64,000 nt of DNA from Mesorhizobium sp. L-8-3 (GTDB lineage Bacteria; Pseudomonadota; Alphaproteobacteria; Rhizobiales; Rhizobiaceae): contig NZ_AP023262.1 in NCBI RefSeq assembly GCF_016756615.1, positions 3,783,501 to 3,847,500 of the forward strand, given 5' to 3'. The position numbers and the translations under genes were made by a program. Below the pieces are notes generated by a model. The model had not been told where the DNA came from, ran no database searches, and saw only the letters and a program-made list of their open reading frames with translations. This document shows, piece by piece, positions 39,152 through 48,210 of the stretch (within the stretch, counting starts at the first letter, position 1; each line of letters begins with the position of its first letter).

Positions 39152-39394
39152 ACCCCTCATCCGACCTCGCCCTTTCGGGCGAGGCCACCTTCTCCCACAA
39201 GGGGAGAAGGCAAGGCCCTGCAACAGCGTCTCGGCCAATCGTGTACGTTGGCGATTTGCAGAGCCGGTTGAGCTAGGCTCCAGCCTTCTCCCCTTGTGGG
39301 AGAAGGTGGCCTCGTCCGCCAGGACGAGGTCGGATGAGGGGTCCCTTGTGGGAGAAGGTGGCCTCGTCCGCCAGGACGAGGTCGGATGAGGGGT
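39152..39394. repeat. composite inverted repeat, copy 1, with 52-bp tandem duplication of right arm
   Basis: The left arm starts ACCCCTCATCCGACC and includes CCTTCTCCCACAAGGGGAG; the right arm is the reverse complement (39281-39342). A centre of about 75 bp includes GCGATTTGCAGAGCCGG. The right-arm unit of 52 bp (39291-39342) is repeated perfectly at 39343-39394, ending 3 bp before the stop of the AtuA-like gene. It may end transcription of the StyA operon. Related copies: 57855, 61040, 63686. Confidence 0.9.
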
Positions 39395-39397
39395 CCC

Positions 39398-41203
39398 TCA
39401 GGGCCTGTCGGCCGGCTGATTAGCGATCCCCCGCGCCAAATCCGCTGGAACAGCGACCGGCATGTCGAGCAGCATCTGGGCGAAACCCTTGCCGAGCGGG
39501 TCGTTGCGCAGGCTTGCCATGCCGCCTCCGGCCAGCGCCCGCTCGAGCAGGAAATTGAAGCCGCCGACCCCGGGCACCTCGTAGCGATGGACAGGGCCTT
39601 CGACGAGATGGGCGAAATAGTCCCGCACACGCTCGGCCGTCAGCTCTCGCCGCAGCACGGCCGTGAAGGCCGGGTCGCGCGGGATCACGCCGATATTGGC
39701 GCTGTCGCCCTTGTCGCCGGAACGCGCGAAGGCGAGCCGGATCAGGGGAACCAAAACCGTTTCGCCATCATGGGGCTCGACGGCCGGAACTGGGCGCTCG
39801 GCGGTCTTCGCCCCGCTCATGGCGATAGCGACCGGGACCTCGAAATGCTCCGTTCCGATCGCCACGACAGGCGGCGGCAGCCTGTCCTTATCAAGCAGGA
39901 AGGAAAACAGCCTGACGATCGGCGTCGGCTTCGGGCGTCCGCCCGCGAAGCCTGTGGTTCCCGGCGCGAAGCTCGTCGCCGCCGGCGCGATCTCCCGGGC
40001 GAAGATGCCGAGTGCGGCGGGATCATCATGCTCGACACCGAGCTTCATGACGACCTCGCGGGCGCCGGCTGCGCGTGAATGCGGGCCGTAGACCGCCTCC
40101 GCCCCCAGGATCTCGATATCGGTCCGGCGATAGTCGGCAAGGTTGCGATGCCGGAAGATGGCGCGTGTTCGCTCCAGGATCGCTTCCGCCGTCCGCCGTG
40201 CCTTGCGGTCGGCGTCGATTCCGATGACGGACAGGGTGCCGTAGGCCCGCCATCCGTCGACATGGGTGGCCGAGACCTTGTAGGCGGCGGGCGCGGGCCG
40301 TCCCAAGGCTCCCGCGACACGGACGCGGTTCGGACCCGCCTCTTCGATCCGTACCTCAGAGAAATCCGCGGTCACGTCGGGCAGCACATAACGCGTCGGG
40401 TCGCCCACCTCGTAGAGCATCTGCTCGGCGATGACGCCAGGCGTTATGAGCCCCCCTGTGCCGTCCGGCTTGGCGATGACGAAGCTGCCGTCAACGGCAC
40501 ATTCGGCGATCGGATAACCGATATTGGCCCAGTCCGGCACGGCCTCCCAGTCGGTATGCAGCCCGCCCGTCGCCTGCGCGCCGCATTCGAGGATGTGGCC
40601 GACGAGGCTCCCAGACGCCAGCCTGTCCCAATCGTCGGCGCGCCAGCCGAACTCGTGCATCAGCATGCCGAGCGCCAGCGCGCTGTCGGCGACGCGTCCG
40701 GTGACGACGATATCGGCGCCACGGCCGAGGGCGGCCGCGATCGGCGTGGCGCCGAGATAGGCGTTGGCGCTGAGGATCCTTTCGGGAAAGGCCGCGCCGG
40801 AGAACATCTCGGTCATGCCTTCGCTCCGCAGCGTATCGGCGAGGCCCGAGACGTCGTCGCCCTCGACAATGGCGATCTCGAGCTTGGAGCCGGCTGCCAC
40901 CGCGATCTCGTGCAACGCGGCTGCGCAGGCGCGGGGGTTCACGCCGCCGGCATTAGCGACGATACGGACGCCGCGCGACGTGATGTCGGCGAGCAGCATC
41001 TTCACCACGCCGACGAAATCAGTCGCATATCCCTGTGCAGGGTCCTTCTCTCGCGCCCGCACCAGAAGCGACATGGTGACCTCGGCGAGATAGTCGAACA
41101 CCAGATAGTCGACCTTGCCGCTGCGGGCGAGTTGCAGCGCGCCGAGGCTGCTGTCGCCCCAGAAACCCGACGCGCCGCCGATGCGGACCAGCTTCCCGGC
41201 CAT
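39398..41203 (-). CDS. acyclic terpene utilization AtuA family protein (DUF1446)
   Basis: A 601-residue cytoplasmic protein. The DUF1446 part starts KLVRIGGASGFWGDSSLGAL and includes VRIVANAGGVNPRACAAALH; the C-terminal part contains ARSGDKGDSANIGVIPRDPA and HRYEVPGVGGFNFLLERAL. AtuA is needed for citronellol/geraniol use in Pseudomonas, but its reaction is not defined; homologues occur in many CoA-ester catabolic loci. It overlaps or abuts the crotonase upstream: the ATG at 41209 would overlap that stop (ATGA); 41203 has the better RBS spacing (GGGGA, 7 nt). Confidence 0.85.
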   Translation of the reverse strand: MAGKLVRIGGASGFWGDSSLGALQLARSGKVDYLVFDYLAEVTMSLLVRAREKDPAQGYATDFVGVVKMLLADITSRGVRIVANAGGVNPRACAAALHEIAVAAGSKLEIAIVEGDDVSGLADTLRSEGMTEMFSGAAFPERILSANAYLGATPIAAALGRGADIVVTGRVADSALALGMLMHEFGWRADDWDRLASGSLVGHILECGAQATGGLHTDWEAVPDWANIGYPIAECAVDGSFVIAKPDGTGGLITPGVIAEQMLYEVGDPTRYVLPDVTADFSEVRIEEAGPNRVRVAGALGRPAPAAYKVSATHVDGWRAYGTLSVIGIDADRKARRTAEAILERTRAIFRHRNLADYRRTDIEILGAEAVYGPHSRAAGAREVVMKLGVEHDDPAALGIFAREIAPAATSFAPGTTGFAGGRPKPTPIVRLFSFLLDKDRLPPPVVAIGTEHFEVPVAIAMSGAKTAERPVPAVEPHDGETVLVPLIRLAFARSGDKGDSANIGVIPRDPAFTAVLRRELTAERVRDYFAHLVEGPVHRYEVPGVGGFNFLLERALAGGGMASLRNDPLGKGFAQMLLDMPVAVPADLARGIANQPADRP

Positions 41204-41205
41204 GG

Positions 41206-41988
41206 TCATCTCCCCGTCCAGACCGGACTGCGTTTTTCGGTGAAGGCAGCGACGCCCTCGGCCGCGTCCTCGGTCAGCGCCGTGACGCCGATCTGCGTCT
41301 CGGTGAAGCTCAACGCCTGCTCGAAGCTCATGTCGGCGATCGCAGCCATCGCATATTTGCCGCGCCGGATTGCCGTCGGCGACTTGTCGAAGATCCTGGC
41401 GAGCAGCCAATCCGTCTTGGCATCGAGTTCCTGCGCCGGCACGACATGGTTGACGAGACGCATGGCCAACGCAGTTGCTGCATCGACAGGCTCGCCGGTG
41501 ATGCAGAGCTCCATCAGATCTCGCCGCGCGATGAGCTGTTGCAGCACGGACAGGACCTGCATGGGAAAGACGCCGATCTTGACCTCGGGCAGACCGAAGA
41601 TGGCATGATCGGCGGCGACCGCCATGTCGCACATAGCAAGCAGGCCCATGCCGCCCGCCATGCAGGCCCCGTTCACACGCGCGATGATGGGCAGGCGGCA
41701 GGCATGGGCCGCGCGCAGCAGATTGGCGAAAGGCTGGCTCGGCTCGGCGAAGCTGCGCCCGAAAGCCTCTGCCCCCCCGGAAAGATCGGCGCCAGCGCAA
41801 AATGCCTTGTCGCCGGCGCCGGTGAGCACGATCGCCCTGACGTCGGGATCGGCCGATGATTGCTCGATGCCGGAAGTGATGCCCGACATGACCGCGGCAT
41901 TGATCGAATTGCGTTTGGCCGCCCGATCGATGGTGATCCAGCCTGCGCGGCCGCGCTTTTCGTATAGGACCTCTCGGCTCTCCGTCAT
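41206..41988 (-). CDS. enoyl-CoA hydratase/isomerase family protein
   Basis: A 260-residue crotonase-fold enzyme. The oxyanion segments are VLTGAGDKAFCAGADLSGG and RVNGACMAGGMGLLAMCDMA; the Glu in GLPEVKIGVFPMQ occupies the usual catalytic position. It hydrates or isomerises an enoyl-CoA in beta-oxidation-type breakdown. It forms a two-gene minus-strand operon with the AtuA-like gene and is divergent, over 224 bp, from the monooxygenase/reductase gene at 42213, so both may be under the control region with the palindrome at 42112. Confidence 0.87.
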   Translation of the reverse strand: MTESREVLYEKRGRAGWITIDRAAKRNSINAAVMSGITSGIEQSSADPDVRAIVLTGAGDKAFCAGADLSGGAEAFGRSFAEPSQPFANLLRAAHACRLPIIARVNGACMAGGMGLLAMCDMAVAADHAIFGLPEVKIGVFPMQVLSVLQQLIARRDLMELCITGEPVDAATALAMRLVNHVVPAQELDAKTDWLLARIFDKSPTAIRRGKYAMAAIADMSFEQALSFTETQIGVTALTEDAAEGVAAFTEKRSPVWTGR

Positions 41989-42111
41989 GTCACACGCCTC
42001 CTCCTCGGCCCGGCGGCAAGCTGCCGGGCGTCGAGCGAAGTTACCCGAATCCGTGCCCGTGAGAAGCCGGCTCCACCATGAATGTCAAAGGATTCGAGAG
42101 GCAAAAAAAAC

Positions 42112-42124
42112 TTTAAGCTTGAAA
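42112..42124. promoter_or_regulatory. TTTAAGCTTGAAA palindrome, candidate MarR operator
   Basis: It lies 88 bp before the bifunctional monooxygenase start, within the divergent region with the crotonase gene. It matches the 34525 palindrome at TTYAAGCTTGAA. The A-rich stretch before it (42103-42110) could be promoter DNA. Confidence 0.55.
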
Positions 42125-42212
42125 TTTCTCCGGATCGAGTCCACCCTTAGGGCAAGCTCGATGCCGTAGGTCCGGCATCGGCGTCGACATCGGCCAAAAC
42201 GGGAGAGCGGTC

Positions 42213-44537
42213 ATGCGGATTGTCTGTATCGGAGGCGGCCCGGCGGGGCTTTATTTCGCGCTTCTGATGAAGAGCCGGCATCCCGAGCATCATGTGCGCG
42301 TGGTCGAGCGCAACCGGCCGTTCGACACGTTCGGCTGGGGTGTCGTCTTCTCGGATGCCACGATGCAGTCGATGCGCCAGTGGGACCCGAAGACGGCGGC
42401 TGCGATCGAGGACGCATTCAACCACTGGGACGATATCGAACTGGTGTTCAAGGGCCGCAAGATCCGCACCACCGGCCACGGTTTCGTCGGCATCGGCCGC
42501 AAGAAGATGCTGAACATCCTGCAGGAACGCTGCATCGAGCTCGGCGTCGAGCTGGTGTTCGAATACGAAGTCCAAAGCGACGAGGAATTCGCCGATGCGG
42601 ACCTGATCATCGCGGCCGACGGCGTGAATTCCCGGATTCGCGCCAAGTATGCCGACGCCTTCAATCCCGATATGGTGGTGCGGCCGAACCGTTACGTCTG
42701 GCTTGGCACCCACAAGGCCTTCGAAGCCTTCACATTCGACTTCCGCAAGACGGAGCACGGCTGGTTCCAGGCCCATATCTACCGCTTCGACGCCGAAACC
42801 TCGACCTTCATCGTCGAAACGACGGAGGACGTCTTCAAGGCGCATGGGCTCGACGAGATGGATCAGGACCAGTCGATCGCGTTCTGCGAGAAGCTGTTCG
42901 CCGAAACGCTCGACGGCCACAAGCTGATGACCAATGCGCGCCATCTGCGCGGTTCGGCCTGGCTGAATTTCGGCCGGCTGATCTGCGAGAAATGGAGCCA
43001 TTTCAACGGCCGCAGCCACGTCGTGCTGATGGGGGACAGCGCCCATACCGCCCATTTCGCCATCGGCTCCGGCACCAAGCTTGCGATCGACGACGCCATC
43101 GAGCTCACCAGGCAGTTCGATATCGCAGGCCACGAGGCGAAGAACATTCCTGATGTGCTCGCGGCTTACGAAGAGGTTCGTCGCGTCGACGTCGCCCGCA
43201 TCCAGAATGCGGCACGCAACGCCATGGAGTGGTTCGAGGTCGTCGGCACCCGCTATGCCGACACGCTCGAGCCGGAGCAGTTCATGTATTCCATGCTGAC
43301 CCGCTCGCAGCGTATCAGCCACGAGAACCTGCGCCTGCGCGACAAGGATTGGCTGGAAAGCTACGAGCGCTGGTTCGCGGAGCGGGCTGGTCTCGACCCG
43401 GCTCCCAACGGCGCTGTTCCACCGCCGATGTTCACGCCGTTCAAGGTGCGCGAGCTGACGCTGCACAATCGCATCATGGTCTCGCCGATGGCGATGTATT
43501 CGGCCGTCGACGGCATGCCGAACGATTTCCATCTCGTCCATCTCGGCGCGCGCGCCATGGGTGGCGCGGCGCTGATCTTCCCCGAGATGACCTGCGTGTC
43601 GCCCGACGCGCGCATCACGCCGGGCTGCCTTGGCCTCTGGAACGACGAGCAGGCCGAGGCCTGGAAACGCGTCGTCCACTTCGTTCACCAGGAGACGCCT
43701 GCCAAGATCGGCATCCAGATCGGGCATGCCGGGCGCAAGGGCGCGACCAAGGTCGCCTGGGAAGGCATCGACCAGCCCGTCACCGAGGGAGGCTGGCCTC
43801 TGCTCTCGGCTTCGGCCATCCCCTACCTTCAGCATTCGGACGTGCCGAAGGCGATGACGCGGGAAGACATGGACCGCGTGGTTGCCGACTTCGTCGCCGC
43901 TGCAAAGCGGGCGGCCGAGATCGGTTTCGACATCCTCGAGCTCCACGCCGCGCATGGCTACCTGCTGTCGAGTTTCCTGTCGCCGCTCACCAATCTGCGC
44001 GACGACGAATATGGCGGCGACCATGAGGCGCGGGCGCGCTTCCCGCTGGAAGTGTTCCACGCCGTCCGTGCCGTCTGGCCGGCGGAAAAGCCGATCTCGG
44101 TGCGCCTTTCGACCAACGACTGGTTCGAGGGCGGCAACACGCCGGAGGACGCTGCGATCTTCGCCAGGATGTTCAAGGAAGCCGGCGCCGACCTGATCGA
44201 CTGCTCGTCGGGCCAGGTGGTGAAGGAGGAGAAGCCGGTCTACGGCCGCTTGTTCCAGACCCCGTTCTCCGACAAGATCCGCAACGAGATCCAGGTGCCG
44301 ACCATCGCCGTCGGCGCGATCTCCGAGGCCGACCACGCCAACTCGATCATCGCGGCGGGCCGGGCGGATCTTTGCGCGGTGGCGCGTCCGCACCTGGCCG
44401 ACCCGTCCTTCGTCATGCATGAGGCCGCCAAGATCGGCTTTGCCGGCCAGTCCTGGCCCAAGCAATACCGTTCGGCGCGGGCGCAGTATGAAAACAACCT
44501 GATCAGGGCAGCCGAAGCGGCCAAGGCGGCGCGATGA
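42213..44537 (+). CDS. bifunctional 2-aminobenzoyl-CoA (or salicylyl-CoA) monooxygenase/reductase
   Basis: A 774-residue two-domain flavoprotein. The N-terminal half (1 to about 400) is a group-A hydroxylase: MRIVCIGGGPAGLYFALLMK, FGWGVVFSDAT, and VVLMGDSAHTAHFAIGSGTK. The C-terminal half (about 407-774) is an old-yellow-enzyme-like reductase: MFTPFKVRELTLHNRIMVSP, IGIQIGHAGRKG, LHAAHGYLLSSFLSPLTNLR. Characterised relatives hydroxylate and dearomatise 2-aminobenzoyl-CoA (Azoarcus) or hydroxylate salicylyl-CoA. Neighbouring hydratase, dehydrogenases, glutaryl-CoA dehydrogenase and RidA favour the aminobenzoyl-CoA role. Its stop overlaps the next SDR start by 4 bp (ATGA). Confidence 0.9.
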   Translation: MRIVCIGGGPAGLYFALLMKSRHPEHHVRVVERNRPFDTFGWGVVFSDATMQSMRQWDPKTAAAIEDAFNHWDDIELVFKGRKIRTTGHGFVGIGRKKMLNILQERCIELGVELVFEYEVQSDEEFADADLIIAADGVNSRIRAKYADAFNPDMVVRPNRYVWLGTHKAFEAFTFDFRKTEHGWFQAHIYRFDAETSTFIVETTEDVFKAHGLDEMDQDQSIAFCEKLFAETLDGHKLMTNARHLRGSAWLNFGRLICEKWSHFNGRSHVVLMGDSAHTAHFAIGSGTKLAIDDAIELTRQFDIAGHEAKNIPDVLAAYEEVRRVDVARIQNAARNAMEWFEVVGTRYADTLEPEQFMYSMLTRSQRISHENLRLRDKDWLESYERWFAERAGLDPAPNGAVPPPMFTPFKVRELTLHNRIMVSPMAMYSAVDGMPNDFHLVHLGARAMGGAALIFPEMTCVSPDARITPGCLGLWNDEQAEAWKRVVHFVHQETPAKIGIQIGHAGRKGATKVAWEGIDQPVTEGGWPLLSASAIPYLQHSDVPKAMTREDMDRVVADFVAAAKRAAEIGFDILELHAAHGYLLSSFLSPLTNLRDDEYGGDHEARARFPLEVFHAVRAVWPAEKPISVRLSTNDWFEGGNTPEDAAIFARMFKEAGADLIDCSSGQVVKEEKPVYGRLFQTPFSDKIRNEIQVPTIAVGAISEADHANSIIAAGRADLCAVARPHLADPSFVMHEAAKIGFAGQSWPKQYRSARAQYENNLIRAAEAAKAAR

Positions 44538-45304
44538 GACATGCCTTCGTAACCGGAGCCGGCAGCGGCATCGGACGGGCGATCGCGCTGGCGCTCGCCT
44601 CCGACGGCATGCGCGTGACGCTCGCCGGCCGTAGGGCCGGGCCGCTCGAGGCGGTCGCAGGCGAGATCGCCGCGGCCGGCGGCGACAGCCTCGTCATCGG
44701 CGGGTTCGACGTCACCGATCCGAAAGCCGTCGAAGCGGGTGTGTCGAAGTCGCTGGCATGGGGCGGTGACGTCGGTGTGCTCGTCAATTGCGCCGGCGAG
44801 GCGCCGTCCGCGCCCTTCGAGAAGACCGGTCTCGACCTTTGGAACCGCGTCATCGGCATCAATCTGACCGGCATGTTCCTGGTGACCCAGGCGCTGCTGC
44901 CTTCGATCCGCCGGACGGGGAGCGGCCGCATCGTCAATGTCGCGAGCACGGCAGGCCTCACTGGTTACGCATATGTGTCCGCCTATTGCGCCTCGAAGCA
45001 CGGCGTAATCGGGCTGACCCGGGCGCTGGCGCTGGAACTCGCGCGGACCGACGTGACCGTCAATGCGGTCTGCCCCGGCTTCACCGATACGCCTTTACTC
45101 GACGGCGCCGTCGATACGATCACCGACAAGACCGGCCGCAGCCGCGACGAGGCGCGGGCCAGCTTGGCGCGTGCCAATCCACAGGGCCGGCTGGTGACGC
45201 CTGATGAGGTCGCGAGCACGGTCATGTGGCTGGTCGCGGAGGGGTCGACGGCGATCACCGGCCAGGCCATTCCGGTCGCCGGAGGCGAGGTCATGGGAGG
45301 CTAG
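44534..45304 (+). CDS. SDR family dehydrogenase (3-hydroxyacyl-CoA type)
   Basis: A 256-residue classical SDR: TGAGSGIGRAIALALASDGM (6-25), NCAGEAPSAPFEKTGLDLWN, STAGLTGYAYVSAYCASKHG (Ser, Tyr, Lys all present), and VCPGFTDTPLLDGAVDTITD. It overlaps the preceding bifunctional oxygenase by 4 bp and so is translationally coupled. Oxidation of a 3-hydroxyacyl-CoA or ring-hydroxyl intermediate in the same pathway is the likely role. Related enzymes are often annotated as 3-hydroxybutyrate or 3-oxoacyl reductases. Confidence 0.87.
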   Translation: MRHAFVTGAGSGIGRAIALALASDGMRVTLAGRRAGPLEAVAGEIAAAGGDSLVIGGFDVTDPKAVEAGVSKSLAWGGDVGVLVNCAGEAPSAPFEKTGLDLWNRVIGINLTGMFLVTQALLPSIRRTGSGRIVNVASTAGLTGYAYVSAYCASKHGVIGLTRALALELARTDVTVNAVCPGFTDTPLLDGAVDTITDKTGRSRDEARASLARANPQGRLVTPDEVASTVMWLVAEGSTAITGQAIPVAGGEVMGG

Positions 45305-45322
45305 GCTTGCAGGCTTAGGAAC

Positions 45323-45480
45323 GCCCCTCATCCGCCTGCCCGTCCTCCGCAGCAGCTGCGCTGCAGCTGCGGAGGGTGGACCGGCACCTCTCCCCGCGAA
45401 GGACGGGGAGAAGGACGAAGCGGCAACGGTGGCGGTCCCCTCTCTCCGTCCTTCATGGGCAGAGGGCAAGGGTGAGGGGC
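45323..45480. repeat. intergenic repeat cluster (CCCCTCATCC / ACGGGGAGAAGG type)
   Basis: CCCCTCATCCGCC, then GCAGCTGCGCTGCAGCTGC (self-complementary), then CTCCCCGCGAAGGACGGGGAG (hairpin) and CTCTCCGTCCTTCATGGGCAG. Related in style but not identical to the composite repeat at 39152. It lies within a same-strand gene run, so it is probably transcribed and may be a processing site. Confidence 0.6.
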
Positions 45481-45511
45481 AACTGCAACTTCGACAGGGA
45501 GGAATGAAAGC

Positions 45512-45964
45512 ATGACGATTGCATTGGAAAAGGGCATAACACGCAGCGGCACGGGCCTGAGCGGCAAGAGCTGGAACATCCTGGGGCAGGTCTATTTCCC
45601 GAAGGCGCTGTGCGAGGCGACCTTCGCCTTCGAGACCAACAGCGCGCCCGGGCAGTTCGTGCCTGTGCACATCCATCCCACCCAGGACGAGTTCATCCTG
45701 GTTCAGGAAGGAGAACTGGACCTCAAGCTCGACGGCCAGTGGGTCAAGGCGCAGGCAGGCGATCTCGTGCGCATGCCGCGCGGCATCCCGCACGGTTATT
45801 TCAACAAGTCGGACAAGCCGACGCGGGCGCTGTTCTGGGTCTCGCCCACGCGCATGCTTGATCAGCTTTTCGAGAAGCTCCACAACCTCGGCGACCCGGA
45901 AGAAGTCGTGAAGATCTCGGCACAGCACGAGGTGGAGTTCCTGCCGCCTTCGGCGAACGACTGA
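45512..45964 (+). CDS. cupin-domain protein
   Basis: A 150-residue single cupin (conserved beta barrel). Motif 1 is PVHIHPTQDEFILVQEGELD and motif 2 is PRGIPHGYFNKSDKPTRALF; the His/His/Glu/His metal ligands are all visible. It may bind Fe or Mn and act as a dioxygenase, isomerase or sugar-like binding protein. It sits between the SDR and crotonase genes of the aminobenzoyl-CoA cluster and is a candidate for a step not covered by beta-oxidation-type enzymes. RBS GGGAGGAA upstream; an ATG at 45503 opens only a three-codon frame. Confidence 0.82.
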   Translation: MTIALEKGITRSGTGLSGKSWNILGQVYFPKALCEATFAFETNSAPGQFVPVHIHPTQDEFILVQEGELDLKLDGQWVKAQAGDLVRMPRGIPHGYFNKSDKPTRALFWVSPTRMLDQLFEKLHNLGDPEEVVKISAQHEVEFLPPSAND

Positions 45965-46081
45965 GGCGCTCTCCGGCCCAGGCGTATGGACCGGATGGCC
46001 ACTAACGCAACCGCGCCCACCAGGGCCATCGCCGGACGCCCAGACAATGGCGCCCGGCCACAGAACACGGGGTGACACCGG

Positions 46082-46924
46082 ATGACCAATGCGATGCAGG
46101 ACAAGAAGCGTCCCTTCAAGGGCCACAAGGCCAGGCATTTCCTGTTCGAGACGGACGAGGACGGACGCGTCGCGACGATCACCCTCAACCGTCCGGAAAA
46201 GAAGAACCCGCTGACCTTCGAGAGTTACGAGGAACTCGGAGATCTGTTCCGGTCGCTGGCCAGGGCCAGCGACGTGCGAGCCGTCGTGCTCGCCGGCGCC
46301 GGTGGCAATTTCTGCTCCGGCGGCGACGTGTTCGAAATCATCGAGCCGTTGACCAACATGGCGATGCCCGACCTGCTCGCCTTCACCCGTATGACCGGCG
46401 ACCTGGTGCGGCAGATCCGCGCCTGCCCGCAGCCGGTCATCGCGGCGGTGGACGGCATCTGCGCCGGCGCCGGCGCGATCCTGGCCATGGCCGCCGACCA
46501 CCGCCTCGCCACGCCCGATACCAAGACGGCCTTCCTGTTCACCCGCGTCGGGCTTGCCGGCGCCGACATGGGGGCCTGCGGCATCCTTCCGCGCATCATC
46601 GGCCAGGGCAGGGCGGCCGAGCTGCTGTTCACCGGACGGGTGATGACGGCCACTGAAGGCCATGCCTGGGGCTTCTACAATGCGCTGCATGACGGCGCCG
46701 CGCTGCCCGACGAGGCGCGCCGTTTCGCCCGGATGATCGCGGACGGACCGTGGTTCGCGCATTCCATGACCAAGAAGATGCTCGACCAGGAATGGTCGAT
46801 GGGCATCGAGGAACTGATCGAATCGGAAGCCCAGGCCCAGGCGATCTGCATGGCGACGGGTGATTTCCGCCGTGCCTTCGAGGGGTTCGCTGCCAAGTCG
46901 AAGCCAGATTTCCAGGGGAACTGA
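46082..46924 (+). CDS. enoyl-CoA hydratase family protein
   Basis: A 280-residue crotonase-fold protein: VATITLNRPEKKNPLTFESY, VLAGAGGNFCSGGDVFEIIE and AAVDGICAGAGAILAMAADH. The region that normally holds the second catalytic Glu (PExxxG) reads AFLFTRVGLAGADMGACG and has no Glu, so it may not be a simple hydratase; ring-opening or isomerase activity is possible. It is followed 3 bp later by an acyl-CoA dehydrogenase, consistent with one operon. Confidence 0.86.
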   Translation: MTNAMQDKKRPFKGHKARHFLFETDEDGRVATITLNRPEKKNPLTFESYEELGDLFRSLARASDVRAVVLAGAGGNFCSGGDVFEIIEPLTNMAMPDLLAFTRMTGDLVRQIRACPQPVIAAVDGICAGAGAILAMAADHRLATPDTKTAFLFTRVGLAGADMGACGILPRIIGQGRAAELLFTGRVMTATEGHAWGFYNALHDGAALPDEARRFARMIADGPWFAHSMTKKMLDQEWSMGIEELIESEAQAQAICMATGDFRRAFEGFAAKSKPDFQGN

Positions 46925-46927
46925 GCT

Positions 46928-48127
46928 ATGGATGCCCACCATCCGGCCGAGGCCGGCAGCCCGACTCGGGACCATCTCGAATGGCCCTTCTTCGACGCGG
47001 CGCATCGTTCGCTCGCGACCGAGCTCGACCGCTTCATCGCCGGGGGCGGACTTGGCGTGATCGACCATGGCAACGCCGATGCGGCCTGCAAGAAACTGGT
47101 CGCCGCACTCGGCGCGGCGGGCATCCTGCGCAACTGCGTCCCCAAGGCGTTCGGCGGGATCTCGGACGAGATCGACAGCCGCTCGCTTTGCCTTGTGCGC
47201 GAAACGCTTGCCTATGCAGATGGCCTCGCCGACTTCGCTTTCGCCATGCAGGGGCTCGGCACCGGCGCCATCAGCCTTTCCGGGTCCGACGAGATCAGGC
47301 AGCGCATTCTGCCCGCCATCGCCCGGGGCGAACTGATCTCGGCCTTCGCGCTGTCGGAGCCAAATGCGGGGTCCGACGTCGCCGCCATGAGCATGACGGG
47401 GCGGCGAGAGGGCGACAGCTTCGTCCTCGACGGCGAGAAGATCTGGATCTCCAATGGCGGCATCGCCGACGTCTATACGGTGTTTGCCCGCACCGGCGAG
47501 GCGCCGGGCACGCGCGGCATTTCGGCCTTCGTCGTCTTCGCCGACACGCCGGGATTCTCGATCGTCGAGCGCATCGAGACCATCGCGCCGCATCCGCTTG
47601 CCCGCATTCGCTTCGAGAACTGCCGCATCCCCGCGGCCCAGATGCTCGGCGCGCCGGGCGAGGGCTTCAAGATCGCAATGCGCACGCTCGACATTTTCCG
47701 CCCGTCGGTGGCGGCGGCGGCGATCGGTTTCGCGCGTCGCGCGCTCGATGAGGCGCTCGCCCATGCACGCAGCCGCGCCATGTTCGGCGCCACGCTCGCC
47801 GACCTGCCGACAGCCCAGAGCACGCTCGGCGACATGGCGACGGCGATCGATGCGGCCGCGCTGCTCACCTGCCGTACCGCCTGGCGGCGCGACGTGCAGA
47901 AGCTGCCGATCACGCGGGAGGCCGCAATGGCCAAGATGACGGCGACCGAGAATGCGCAATGGGTGATCGACCAGGCGCTCCAGCTCTTCGGCGGCCGCGG
48001 CGTGCGCGTCGGCGAGATCACCGAGCGCCTCTATCGCGAGATCCGCGCGCTGCGGATCTATGAAGGCGCGACAGAGGTCCAGAAGCTGATCATCGGCCGC
48101 GAATTGCTGAAAAGCGTCCCGAAGTAG
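46928..48127 (+). CDS. acyl-CoA dehydrogenase family protein
   Basis: A 399-residue FAD enzyme. Motifs are SAFALSEPNAGSDVAAMSMT, EKIWISNGGIADVYTVFART, DIFRPSVAAAAIGFARRALD, and the C-terminal IYEGATEVQKLIIGRELLK with the likely catalytic Glu. It oxidises acyl-CoAs to enoyl-CoAs, passing electrons to ETF. Tight coupling with the upstream crotonase suggests a pathway-specific substrate. A second acyl-CoA dehydrogenase (48211) lies 83 bp downstream. Confidence 0.88.
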   Translation: MDAHHPAEAGSPTRDHLEWPFFDAAHRSLATELDRFIAGGGLGVIDHGNADAACKKLVAALGAAGILRNCVPKAFGGISDEIDSRSLCLVRETLAYADGLADFAFAMQGLGTGAISLSGSDEIRQRILPAIARGELISAFALSEPNAGSDVAAMSMTGRREGDSFVLDGEKIWISNGGIADVYTVFARTGEAPGTRGISAFVVFADTPGFSIVERIETIAPHPLARIRFENCRIPAAQMLGAPGEGFKIAMRTLDIFRPSVAAAAIGFARRALDEALAHARSRAMFGATLADLPTAQSTLGDMATAIDAAALLTCRTAWRRDVQKLPITREAAMAKMTATENAQWVIDQALQLFGGRGVRVGEITERLYREIRALRIYEGATEVQKLIIGRELLKSVPK

Positions 48128-48210
48128 CCAAGCGGCCCGGAGGGGTCGCGCCGGCGATTGAGGTCGCGTGGATGCGTTGGCATCCACGCTCGTTAGGATA
48201 AGGAACGACC

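Noticed and set aside
42147..44465. 772-codon minus-strand frame opposite the bifunctional oxygenase
   Set aside because: Antisense shadow with low-complexity Asp/His/Arg/Val text and no domain.
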